A stretch of DNA of 64,000 nt, taken from contig QGHH01000008.1 in the NCBI GenBank assembly GCA_003640645.1, forward strand, positions 103,847 through 167,846, read 5' to 3'. Positions 8,987-15,635 of this stretch are shown here, in pieces. Origin of the DNA: Fredinandcohnia aciditolerans. Its GTDB lineage: Bacteria; Bacillota; Bacilli; Bacillales; Bacillaceae_L. The position numbers and the translations under genes are program-made. Within the stretch, counting starts at the first letter, position 1. Every line of letters begins with the position of its first letter. Under the pieces are notes generated by a model. It was not told the origin of the DNA. It worked only from the letters and a program-made list of their open reading frames with translations, and ran no database searches.

Positions 8987-9293
8987 GTGTTCAAAAAGGA
9001 GGATGAAAAGGGCCACGTCGACAAAAACGCCACGGCCTCATGTCTTGTCGACACTAGCACGTCCTGTGCGTCGAAAGTTCGAGGCGGTGCAGTTTTGAGT
9101 AGCGGAACGTATGTAGTTAATACGTGAGCAGATGTTCTAGCACGTAGGAAAAGTGATTTTCTTTTCCAAGGAACGGAAAAACAAGCCAACGAGCTTCCAC
9201 AGGATGTGGTGACTTCGACGTTCGACACAGGACGTGTCGGTACTTAGTCGAAGATCCGATGTCGATGTGTCATTTTCACCGGACTTTTTGAAC
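8987..9293 (+). repeat. Dispersed repeat A, long copy with inverted ends (MITE-like)
   Basis: 307 bp of non-coding DNA starting GTGTTCAAAAAGGAGG and ending GGACTTTTTGAAC, so the ends form an inverted GTTCAAAAAG. Inside it, GTCGACAAAAACGCCACGGC and CACGTCCTGTGCGTCGAAA recur nearly unchanged in the minus-strand copy at 39204-39375. It fills most of the 376-bp gap between yheE and the next small gene. Confidence 0.75.
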
Positions 9294-9317
9294 TTCCGCT
9301 TAAAAGGAGGGTTTTTT

Positions 9318-9503
9318 ATGCCTAAAAAAGGAAAAGAGCGCGAAGACCTTCAATATGAAGGTAAAGATGAGGTATTCATGGATGTTGATCGCTTCATAAA
9401 CGAAGGGATGGCTGGTGGAAGTGTCTATCGCTATCATGATCAAACCAATATAGAAGAAGCACGCGATTTTGTAGAGGAAGAACCACCGAAAGAAATTGAA
9501 TAA
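9318..9503 (+). CDS. Small acidic conserved hypothetical protein
   Basis: 61 residues, starting MPKKGKEREDLQYEGKDE. The ATG at 9318 is chosen because AAAAGGAGGG precedes it; an upstream in-frame ATG at 9234 lies inside repeat A and has no ribosome site. The protein is acidic (C-terminus DFVEEEPPKEIE), has no cysteine and no membrane segment. I do not recognise a function. A hairpin terminator follows at 9520. Confidence 0.7.
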   Translation: MPKKGKEREDLQYEGKDEVFMDVDRFINEGMAGGSVYRYHDQTNIEEARDFVEEEPPKEIE

Positions 9504-9519
9504 CAGTTATCGAGACTTT

Positions 9520-9551
9520 CTCCTTCTGTTATAATGGAAGGAGATTTTTTA
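9520..9551 (+). terminator. Intrinsic terminator
   Basis: TCTCCTTC and GAAGGAGA form a hairpin followed by six T, 16 bp after the small acidic gene. Confidence 0.7.
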
Positions 9552-9576
9552 TGTTCGATATAAGGAGTTATTTTAC

Positions 9577-10485
9577 ATGATTGAAAATCTAAAGAATCAC
9601 TATAAGGACGCGTTTGTAACGTCCGAATCACCATATAATACAGAGAAATATATGTGGTTTCTAGCAGATTCTGGACCTTGGTTTGGGATAAAAAAGGAGC
9701 AACTTTCGCCAAAAGAGGCCACTCTTCTGTCTTCTCTTTTCACACCGTACGGTACACATAAAAATGATATGACAGATACTCAGGCATTCTGGTATAACCT
9801 TTTGTTTTTGCAACAAGGAAACATTTCTTCTAATCAAATGTCTTTTACACAATGCCGATTTATTCAATTCTATGCTGACCAACCTATTACCGACAAACTT
9901 GAATTCCAGGAAGCCATTCAAGCGCTTTTACCAAGGGATACGATCTTCTTATGGGAAAATGACTCGAGTGGGGTTCTAATTGAAACAAGAAATGAAGAAA
10001 TGATTGAGGAAGTTATTTATGATGAAATTACTGTTACATTAACTAGTGATTTCTATACGGATATGAATTTATTCATTGGACAAACCCATCCCCTCGCTGA
10101 CAATCTCGGTTCGCTTTTTCAAAATGAAAGGGAATGGTTTCGTAAAGGGATGCACTTTTTACATAAACAGAAAGTCTATCGACTTCACGATGTTTTGCCA
10201 TTTTTACTCTTAGAAGGATTAGATAGAAGTTTTCGAAATCAACTTAAAAATATAATACCCGAGGAACTTCAGGGCGATCATGAATTACTTGAAACAATCA
10301 AGGTTTTCTTTGAAAGTGATTTAAACGTATCCAATGCAGCTAAACGTTTATATATGCACCGGAATAGCTTGCAGTATCGTATTGAGAAATTCATCGAAAA
10401 GTCGGGAGTCGATATAAAGCATTTTCATGGTGCAGTTACGACTTATTTAGCAATTCTAGAATTAGAGCACTATTCAGATTTGTAG
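9577..10485 (+). CDS. PucR/CdaR-family transcriptional regulator (YxkF-like)
   Basis: 302 residues. The C-terminal 60 residues carry the PucR/CdaR helix-turn-helix (DLNVSNAAKRLYMHRNSLQYRIEK region, about 250-273). The upstream 240 residues are a poorly conserved sensory region. It lies directly upstream of msmX, and in B. subtilis the PucR-type gene yxkF also lies beside msmX, so a role in controlling sugar uptake is plausible but not shown. The start has AAGGAG about ten bases upstream. Confidence 0.8.
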   Translation: MIENLKNHYKDAFVTSESPYNTEKYMWFLADSGPWFGIKKEQLSPKEATLLSSLFTPYGTHKNDMTDTQAFWYNLLFLQQGNISSNQMSFTQCRFIQFYADQPITDKLEFQEAIQALLPRDTIFLWENDSSGVLIETRNEEMIEEVIYDEITVTLTSDFYTDMNLFIGQTHPLADNLGSLFQNEREWFRKGMHFLHKQKVYRLHDVLPFLLLEGLDRSFRNQLKNIIPEELQGDHELLETIKVFFESDLNVSNAAKRLYMHRNSLQYRIEKFIEKSGVDIKHFHGAVTTYLAILELEHYSDL

Positions 10486-10565
10486 ACATGCACGAAAACC
10501 CTTTCAAAGTTTTGTGCAATTTACACATTTACGATTTTGACCTCTCTAAAGTAAACTTTAACTAT

Positions 10566-10579
10566 CGAAAACGTTTACA
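10566..10579 (-). promoter_or_regulatory. cre-like catabolite control site upstream of msmX
   Basis: On the minus strand the sequence TGTAAACGTTTTCG matches the CcpA cre consensus TGWNANCGNTNWCA except for the last base. It lies just before the msmX ribosome site, where a bound repressor could block elongation. Single-site match, so tentative. Confidence 0.4.
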
Positions 10580-10594
10580 CTAGGAGGAGAAACA

Positions 10595-11692
10595 ATGGCT
10601 GAATTAGTATTAGACCATATTTACAAAGTATATGATAATAAAGTAACAGCAGTAGAAGATTTTAATCTTCATATTCAAGATAAAGAATTCATCGTATTCG
10701 TAGGTCCATCTGGTTGTGGTAAATCTACAACTTTACGTATGATTGCAGGATTAGAAGAAATTTCCCAAGGTGATTTCTTCATTGATGATAAACGTGTGAA
10801 TGATGTTGCTCCGAAAGACCGTGACATCGCGATGGTATTCCAAAACTATGCATTATATCCACATATGAGTGTATATGATAACATGGCTTTCGGATTAAAG
10901 CTTCGTAAGTTCCCTAAAGACGAAATTGATCGTCGTGTGAAAGAAGCAGCAAAAATTCTTGGACTAGAAGAATACTTAACTCGTAAGCCAAAAGCTTTAT
11001 CAGGTGGTCAACGTCAGCGTGTTGCGTTAGGCCGTGCGATTGTTCGTGACGCAAAGGTATTCTTAATGGATGAACCTTTATCAAACCTTGATGCAAAACT
11101 TCGTGTACAAATGCGTGCTGAAATTTCGAAACTTCACCAACGTCTGCAAACAACTACTATTTACGTAACGCATGACCAAACTGAAGCGATGACAATGGCT
11201 ACTCGTCTTGTTGTTATGAAAGATGGTATTATTCAACAAGTCGGTGCACCAAAAGATGTTTATGATAACCCTGAAAATGTATTCGTTGCTGGTTTCATTG
11301 GATCCCCTGCGATGAACTTCTTCCCAGGTACTTTAAAAGATGGTACATTTACAATCGGCAATGTAAATATTGCTGTACCTGAAGGTAAAATGAAAGTTCT
11401 TCGTGAGCAAGGCTATGTAAACAAAGACATCATCCTAGGAATTCGTCCTGAGGACATCCATGATGAGCCTGTATTCATCGAGTCTTCTCAAGGATCTAAA
11501 ATTAATGCACTTATTGAAGTATCTGAATTAACTGGTGCAGAAACAATGCTTTATTCACAACTGGGGAATACGGATTTCGTTGCACGTGTAGATTCTCGTA
11601 CACAAGCAAAACCAGGTGAAACAATTGAACTTGCATTTGATATGAACAAATGCCATTTCTTCGATGCTGAGTCAGAAAAAAGAATTCGCTAA
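10595..11692 (+). CDS. msmX: Multiple-sugar ABC transporter ATPase MsmX/UgpC
   Basis: 365 residues, matching the MsmX/UgpC/MalK family. Walker A GPSGCGKST (about residue 37), Q-loop FQNYALYPHM, signature LSGGQRQR (about 134), Walker B VFLMDEPLSNLD, switch histidine YVTHDQTEAM and a C-terminal TOBE-type regulatory domain. MsmX energises several carbohydrate importers whose own operons lack an ATPase, and no permease or binding protein is encoded nearby, which fits that shared role. A strong GGAGGAGA ribosome site and codon choice suggest high expression. Confidence 0.94.
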   Translation: MAELVLDHIYKVYDNKVTAVEDFNLHIQDKEFIVFVGPSGCGKSTTLRMIAGLEEISQGDFFIDDKRVNDVAPKDRDIAMVFQNYALYPHMSVYDNMAFGLKLRKFPKDEIDRRVKEAAKILGLEEYLTRKPKALSGGQRQRVALGRAIVRDAKVFLMDEPLSNLDAKLRVQMRAEISKLHQRLQTTTIYVTHDQTEAMTMATRLVVMKDGIIQQVGAPKDVYDNPENVFVAGFIGSPAMNFFPGTLKDGTFTIGNVNIAVPEGKMKVLREQGYVNKDIILGIRPEDIHDEPVFIESSQGSKINALIEVSELTGAETMLYSQLGNTDFVARVDSRTQAKPGETIELAFDMNKCHFFDAESEKRIR

Positions 11693-11703
11693 CCTGAAAA
11701 TAG

Positions 11704-11730
11704 AAAGTCGCCCACTTGGGCGACTTTTTT
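11704..11730 (+). terminator. Intrinsic terminator after msmX
   Basis: AAAGTCGCCC/GGGCGACTTT hairpin followed by a T run, 12 bp after the msmX stop. Confidence 0.9.
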
Positions 11731-11747
11731 ACATTCATGTAGATTTG

Positions 11748-11990
11748 CTATTCTTTAATTAGGATTGTTTCTTGGTTGTTACAGTTTGGACAATAAAACA
11801 AATGAGCACATTCATTATTTTGTAAAGTTGTCTCTATCCCATCTATTTTCTTCATGGAATCTATCTGCATATAAGCACTGTAGGGACCAAAATAATCAAT
11901 AATACGTCCTGAATCCTCCAAGAAATTCCCACATTGTGTACATGAGAAGCTAGCATTGTTAAAGCCATTACATAATGGACAAATTGGCAT
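11748..11990 (-). CDS. Small zinc-ribbon protein of unknown function
   Basis: 80 residues with three CxxC pairs (CPLC near residue 4, CTQC near 17, CPNC near 69) and an extra Cys around residue 60. This is typical of a zinc-ribbon or two-half zinc finger. An AGGAGAGAAG ribosome site precedes the ATG. It is convergent with msmX. No specific family recognised. Confidence 0.65.
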   Translation of the reverse strand: MPICPLCNGFNNASFSCTQCGNFLEDSGRIIDYFGPYSAYMQIDSMKKIDGIETTLQNNECAHLFYCPNCNNQETILIKE

Positions 11991-12091
11991 GGTCTTCTCT
12001 CCTATATTCTTAATTACTTACAGATAGTTTTTGACGAAACAATACTGTTATGCTTTCTTTTTCATAGGAATTATTTGGTAGATAAATTCTC

Positions 12092-12120
12092 GAATATATT
12101 CTTCTCTTCGTCACATAATA
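12092..12120 (+). promoter_or_regulatory. SigG/SigF-type promoter for the SASP gene
   Basis: GAATA at 12092-12096 and CATAATA at 12114-12120 are separated by 17 bp, matching the forespore sigma-G pattern (GHATR, 17-18 bp, CATNHTA). A spore-protein gene downstream is the expected target. Transcription would begin near 12127, about 150 bp before the start codon. Confidence 0.65.
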
Positions 12121-12126
12121 CTTAGT

Positions 12127-12279
12127 ACAAACACAGCAACAGCAACTCACCAAGCAACACCGAAACATCTTTAAACAGTTTTTACTCGGGTTAGCCTAGA
12201 GGCTAAGGAAACCCTTATATCTGGTGCAATTCCGGAGTAACCCACCAAATAAAAATCAGTTTAAGGAGATGAAGGAAAA
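12127..12279 (+). other. Long 5' leader of the SASP gene with a stem-loop
   Basis: If the SigG-type promoter is used, the mRNA has a leader of about 150 nt. It contains GGGTTAGCCT-AG-AGGCTAA...CCC, a stem-loop at 12188-12213 with a perfect 7-bp core, followed by CCGGAGTAACCC. The first 60 nt are A/C-rich and look unstructured. Confidence 0.45.
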
Positions 12280-12489
12280 ATGGCAAACAACAATAGCAAC
12301 AACAGTAACCAATTATTAGTACCAGGTGCAGAACAAGCTATCGACCAAATGAAGTATGAAATTGCTCAAGAATTTGGTGTTAACTTAGGTGCTGACACTA
12401 CATCTCGCGCAAACGGATCAGTTGGTGGAGAAATTACAAAACGTTTAGTATCTTTCGCTCAACAATCTATGAGTGGTCGTCAAGGTTAA
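12280..12489 (+). CDS. Alpha/beta-type small acid-soluble spore protein
   Basis: 69 residues, the standard size. It carries both diagnostic stretches: [20 protein letters not shown], including the GPR protease cleavage neighbourhood (E-F/G-V), and [14 protein letters not shown]. Such proteins coat and protect DNA in the dormant spore and are degraded at germination. The N-terminus is Asn-rich ([10 protein letters not shown]). Ribosome site AAGGAGATGAAGG. It occupies the place of sspB in the B. subtilis yhe region. Confidence 0.95.
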   Translation: MANNNSNNSNQLLVPGAEQAIDQMKYEIAQEFGVNLGADTTSRANGSVGGEITKRLVSFAQQSMSGRQG

Positions 12490-12511
12490 TAAAAAATTAA
12501 ATATTATGGCT

Positions 12512-12546
12512 TAAGAGGCACCCTTTAAGGGTGTCTCTTGTTTTTT
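12512..12546 (+). terminator. Intrinsic terminator after SASP gene
   Basis: AAGAGGCACCC/GGGTGTCTCTT hairpin followed by seven T. Confidence 0.9.
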
Positions 12547-12634
12547 TATAAGGTTTCCAACTATTGACTTGATTTATTAAATATTGTTGTTGAGATACTA
12601 AGCAAGAAGATATTATTTTTAGGAGGAATTCGCT

Positions 12635-12853
12635 TTGAAGGATAACGTACAAAACAATACGAATGAACTAGCTGCAAGACATTATCAACCAGAAGATTAC
12701 GGTAAGAATGATCAATTATCACAAGGATTAGCTACAACACATGAACAGGTAAGTGATTCTTATATGGAAGGCGAGATTACAGCCCCTTACAATAGCACAA
12801 ATGAAAAAAAGGCTGAATCATCAAATGAAGGCTATCAGGATTACTACTCATAA
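12635..12853 (+). CDS. YozQ-like DUF4025 small protein
   Basis: 72 residues. The segment YGKNDQLSQGLATTHEQVSD followed by YMEGEI is characteristic of the short YozQ/DUF4025 family as I remember it. The start is TTG, supported by AGGAGG at a proper distance. Hydrophilic, acidic, no cysteine, no membrane segment. The next gene follows after 31 bp. Function is unknown; the family is common in spore formers. Confidence 0.65.
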   Translation: MKDNVQNNTNELAARHYQPEDYGKNDQLSQGLATTHEQVSDSYMEGEITAPYNSTNEKKAESSNEGYQDYYS

Positions 12854-12884
12854 GACTAGAAATCCCTATTAGGAGAGATCCGCA

Positions 12885-13274
12885 TTGAGTGAAGTAAATC
12901 AAATTATTCGAGATATAACAACAAAGGCTAAAGATACATTGACAACAACATCACAAATGGTAAAAGAAAAAATAAACACTGTACTGAATCGGCCAATGTC
13001 AACGATAGATGAACTTGCCAAGTATATTTCGACGCACCCGGACACCCGTTTTGATGTCAAAGAATTTCTTGGATTCCAGTATCATTTTTATCATCTAGAA
13101 ATTGCAGATACTACCTTTTATCTAGAGACAAAAGGTAATCATGGCGACTACATTCTTGACCTTGCCGTGACTTCACCTGAAGGTACACTTTTTGAATATC
13201 ACTCGTTTGAGAAGAAATATGGCGTTGATGACAAAGTCCCCATCCCACAGACTGTGGCTAGTATTATCCAGTAA
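12885..13274 (+). CDS. Conserved hypothetical protein, 129 residues
   Basis: The start is TTG with AGGAGAG upstream. The first 35 residues are helical and Thr/Lys-rich (TTKAKDTLTTTSQMVKEK). The remainder looks like a small alpha/beta domain with FLGFQYHFYHLEIADTTFYL and GDYILDLAVTSPEGT. No signal peptide or membrane segment. I do not recognise the family. It probably shares a transcript with the YozQ-like gene. Confidence 0.6.
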   Translation: MSEVNQIIRDITTKAKDTLTTTSQMVKEKINTVLNRPMSTIDELAKYISTHPDTRFDVKEFLGFQYHFYHLEIADTTFYLETKGNHGDYILDLAVTSPEGTLFEYHSFEKKYGVDDKVPIPQTVASIIQ

Positions 13275-13281
13275 AGTACTA

Positions 13282-13334
13282 AGGGACGGTTCTACGGGTT
13301 TCCACTTTTATGAAAACCAAAAGAACCGTCCCCT
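13282..13334. repeat. REP-like palindrome (GGGACGGTTCT type), possible terminator
   Basis: AGGGACGGTTCT at 13282 and AGAACCGTCCCCT at 13322 form a 12-bp stem with an inner GGTTT/AAACC pairing. The GGGACGGTTCT...AGAACCGTCCC palindrome is a type I have seen dispersed through many Firmicute genomes. It lies between convergent genes, so it could also terminate both. Confidence 0.55.
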
Positions 13335-13341
13335 GAATATG

Positions 13342-14610
13342 TTAATTTTCGATATCTAATATAGGTTGATTTACTTCTACGAAAGCCTTTCTAATCCTGC
13401 GGTTTTCAACCTCAGTAACTTTTATTGTGAGATGCAAATAGTCAAACGTATCTCCGACAACTGGAATTTTTTCAAATGATTCAAAAATCCAACCACCTAC
13501 TGAATAGTGTGAGCTTTCAGGTTCCTCAATTCCAATGATATCGGAAAAATCGTCAAGTGGCATATCTGCATTTATTTCATAAGTTTTTTCATCTATTTGT
13601 GTAAAATATTTAATCTTTTCATCATGTTCATCCCAAATTTCTCCAACAATTTCCTCTATAATGTCCTCTAGCGTAATTAAACCTGAGGTACCACCAAATT
13701 CATCCACAACAATTGCTAGATGTGTTTTACTCTTTTGAAGTTCAGGTAGTAGTGTAGAAATTTTCATCGATTCAACGACAAAGAATGGTTTGCGAATAAT
13801 TGAACGGATATTAATGTTCTTTTGTTGAACAAGAAGACTTAAAAATTCACGTTCTGATAAAATTCCAATTATATTATCGATGTTGTCCTCATAAACCGGT
13901 ACACGTGAAAAGCGTTCTTCTAAAAACATATCTCTAATATTTTCTATCGAATCATTGACTTCAACCGCAATCATGTCAATGCGGGGTGTCAATATTTCTC
14001 CCACTAAAATATCATTAAAGTCGAGTGATCGATGCACTAATTCTTTTTCTTTATTGTCAATAACTCCTTCTTCCTCACTTAAATCAACCATTACTTTGAT
14101 TTCTTCTTCTGTAAAGGACGGAGTCTCATTATTACTTTTGATGAGTTTAGCAGCCAGTGCTTTTAATAGTCCAAATAGATATGTAATTGGTGTTAGAATC
14201 TTCATTAATGTAAATAATATACCGGAGACTCTTAATGAGAAGCTTTCCGCATTTTCTTTTGCAAATGATTTTGGAAGAACCTCCCCAAATATTAAAATAA
14301 GTAATGTCATCACAAATGTACTGATAACAAGTCCCGTATTCCCACCAAAGAGATCGGTTGCTACTTTTGAGGCGATTGATGCAGCAGCAATATTTACGAT
14401 ATTATTTCCAACTAAAATTGTTGAAAGGGCGTTATCAAAGTTCTCCGTAATAAAAAATGCTTTCTTACTCCCGCGTCGCTTTTCATCCACATAATTCTTC
14501 AGTCTTATTCGATTAACACTTGAATAAGCCGTTTCACTTGCTGAGAAAAACGCTGATAACATGATAAGAATGAGTAACAAAATAATGGTACTCAGTGGCA
14601 AATCGTCCAC
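13342..14610 (-). CDS. CNNM/CorC family transporter (hemolysin-C-like, tandem CBS)
   Basis: 422 residues. An N-terminal CNNM membrane domain with about four hydrophobic segments includes the signature FFSASETAYSSVN. It is followed by two CBS repeats (from about 195; EILTPRIDMIAVE and VVDEFGGTSGLITLEDIIEEIVGEIWDE) and a C-terminal CorC/HlyC-type domain (YSVGGWIFESFEKIP). Relatives in Bacillus (YhdP, YrkA) are implicated in magnesium efflux. The gene stands alone, reading toward the REP palindrome. Confidence 0.88.
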   Translation of the reverse strand: MDDLPLSTIILLLILIMLSAFFSASETAYSSVNRIRLKNYVDEKRRGSKKAFFITENFDNALSTILVGNNIVNIAAASIASKVATDLFGGNTGLVISTFVMTLLILIFGEVLPKSFAKENAESFSLRVSGILFTLMKILTPITYLFGLLKALAAKLIKSNNETPSFTEEEIKVMVDLSEEEGVIDNKEKELVHRSLDFNDILVGEILTPRIDMIAVEVNDSIENIRDMFLEERFSRVPVYEDNIDNIIGILSEREFLSLLVQQKNINIRSIIRKPFFVVESMKISTLLPELQKSKTHLAIVVDEFGGTSGLITLEDIIEEIVGEIWDEHDEKIKYFTQIDEKTYEINADMPLDDFSDIIGIEEPESSHYSVGGWIFESFEKIPVVGDTFDYLHLTIKVTEVENRRIRKAFVEVNQPILDIEN

Positions 14611-14761
14611 GTAATTTTCACACTCCTAATTGTAATTACCTCTGTATTTGTTTAAGATAAAACAAAGGTATTAGTTAAATGATAATACAAATTCTTCCGG
14701 TTATTTTTATAATAGCAAACATTCTTTTATATGGGAATCATTATATCTAATCAAATACGTG

Positions 14762-14866
14762 GAGGCTCTAACTTTATTCAGTCTGGTTTAAACACTCAAC
14801 TGATTTGTTAAGTTTTTTGCATTAATACCTTCCAATATAGGTAGGAGTTTAACTGAATAGAGTTAA
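14762..14866. repeat. Dispersed repeat C, copy 2 (inverted ends)
   Basis: The left end GAGGCTCTAACTTTATTCAG and the right end, read as reverse complement CTTAACTCTATTCAGTTAAA, form inverted ends around about 70 bp. The left end matches the element at 3285. It makes up much of the 333-bp gap between the CNNM gene and the haemoglobin gene, and its right edge touches the Fnr-like box. Confidence 0.4.
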
Positions 14867-14868
14867 GT

Positions 14869-14884
14869 TGTGATTCAAATCACA
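14869..14884 (+). promoter_or_regulatory. Fnr/CRP-type operator upstream of truncated haemoglobin
   Basis: TGTGATTCAAATCACA is a perfect TGTGA-N6-TCACA box. A possible -10 TATAGT at 14906-14911 would put the transcript start near 14918, placing the box centre at about -41.5, the classic activator position for this family. Confidence 0.65.
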
Positions 14885-14943
14885 CCATCATGTTTTTAGT
14901 ATTGATATAGTACTAATAATGAAAAATTAGCGGCGGTGATAAT

Positions 14944-15327
14944 ATGGACTTCAAACTTAATACATTATATGAAGAGATTGGTGGGGCAGAAGCCATTCAT
15001 GATTTAGTCAATGCATTTTATCCAAAGGTTTATGCAGATCCAGATTTAGCTCCTTTATTCGAAGGGGATATTGAAGAAATTAAACGTAAGCAATATATGT
15101 TCTTAACCCAGTTTCTAGGTGGACCAACATTGTATAGTAATGAATTTGGACCTCCAGCCATGAGATATCGTCATATGCCTTTTGAAATCACACCAACTCG
15201 AGCAAAAGCTTGGCTACGTTGCATGAAAGAGGCATTCGAGGAAACGGAACTTACTGGTGAGCTAGCAGATGCCTTTTATGCTAGACTTCAACAAGTAGCG
15301 GGCATTATGATAAATACACCAGACTAA
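14944..15327 (+). CDS. Group II truncated haemoglobin (YjbI-type)
   Basis: 127 residues. It has Tyr26 at the expected B10 position, the proximal-histidine segment MRYRHMPFEIT (His77) and Trp90 at G8, the hallmark of group II truncated haemoglobins. The 2-on-2 fold signature EEIGGAEAIHDLVNAFY opens the protein. These proteins bind O2 or NO and often act in peroxide or nitric-oxide handling. Here it is not next to spxH, unlike in B. subtilis, and an Fnr-like box suggests induction when oxygen is low. Ribosome site GGCGGTGAT. Confidence 0.9.
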   Translation: MDFKLNTLYEEIGGAEAIHDLVNAFYPKVYADPDLAPLFEGDIEEIKRKQYMFLTQFLGGPTLYSNEFGPPAMRYRHMPFEITPTRAKAWLRCMKEAFEETELTGELADAFYARLQQVAGIMINTPD

Positions 15328-15339
15328 AAAGAAAAATGG

Positions 15340-15403
15340 AAGGCGCGCGGCTTTAGGCAAGAAGCTTAAGTCAAGTGCTGACATATGGTGCCCTTTTACT
15401 TTC
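15340..15403 (+). repeat. Dispersed repeat B, copy 2 (short)
   Basis: AAGGCGCGCGGCTTTAGGCA, then TTAAGTCAAGTGCTGACATA and GGTGCCCTTTTACTTTCC match the first half of the repeat at 6001-6112 in the same order, with about one difference in four. Confidence 0.6.
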
Positions 15404-15408
15404 CGAAC

Positions 15409-15440
15409 AAAAAAATCCACGAAAATCGTGGATTTTTTTA
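15409..15440. terminator. Bidirectional intrinsic terminator
   Basis: AAATCCACG/CGTGGATTT with T runs on both strands. It serves the haemoglobin gene on the plus strand and the tiny membrane-peptide gene on the minus strand. Confidence 0.85.
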
Positions 15441-15521
15441 TGATTCAATCAATATTGCACCGATAAAGAATACTAAAACTAATGCTGCAGCAATATTAAA
15501 TGTAATTGATAATTCTTCCAC
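15438..15521 (-). CDS. 27-residue single-pass membrane peptide
   Basis: A GTG start preceded by GGGGGAG opens a short frame encoding VEELSITFN, then a hydrophobic stretch AAALVLVFFIGAILI and a final ES. The stop codon abuts a strong terminator. Ribosome site, acidic N-terminus, one membrane helix and terminator together argue for a real micro-gene. It is too short for ordinary gene calling. Function unknown. Confidence 0.5.
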   Translation of the reverse strand: MEELSITFNIAAALVLVFFIGAILIES

Positions 15522-15635
15522 ATTGACTCCCCCATTATCTTTAGATGATTTTATAGTATCATCTAATGTGGAAAAATCAGGCTTATTTTATGGCGGATTC
15601 TTGTCAAAGGAATGAACATTTTCTGACTCCTCTTC

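Noticed and set aside
8977-9228. 83-codon minus-strand frame across repeat A
   Set aside because: It lies wholly in the repeat, has no ribosome site, and the frame is not kept in the 39204 copy.
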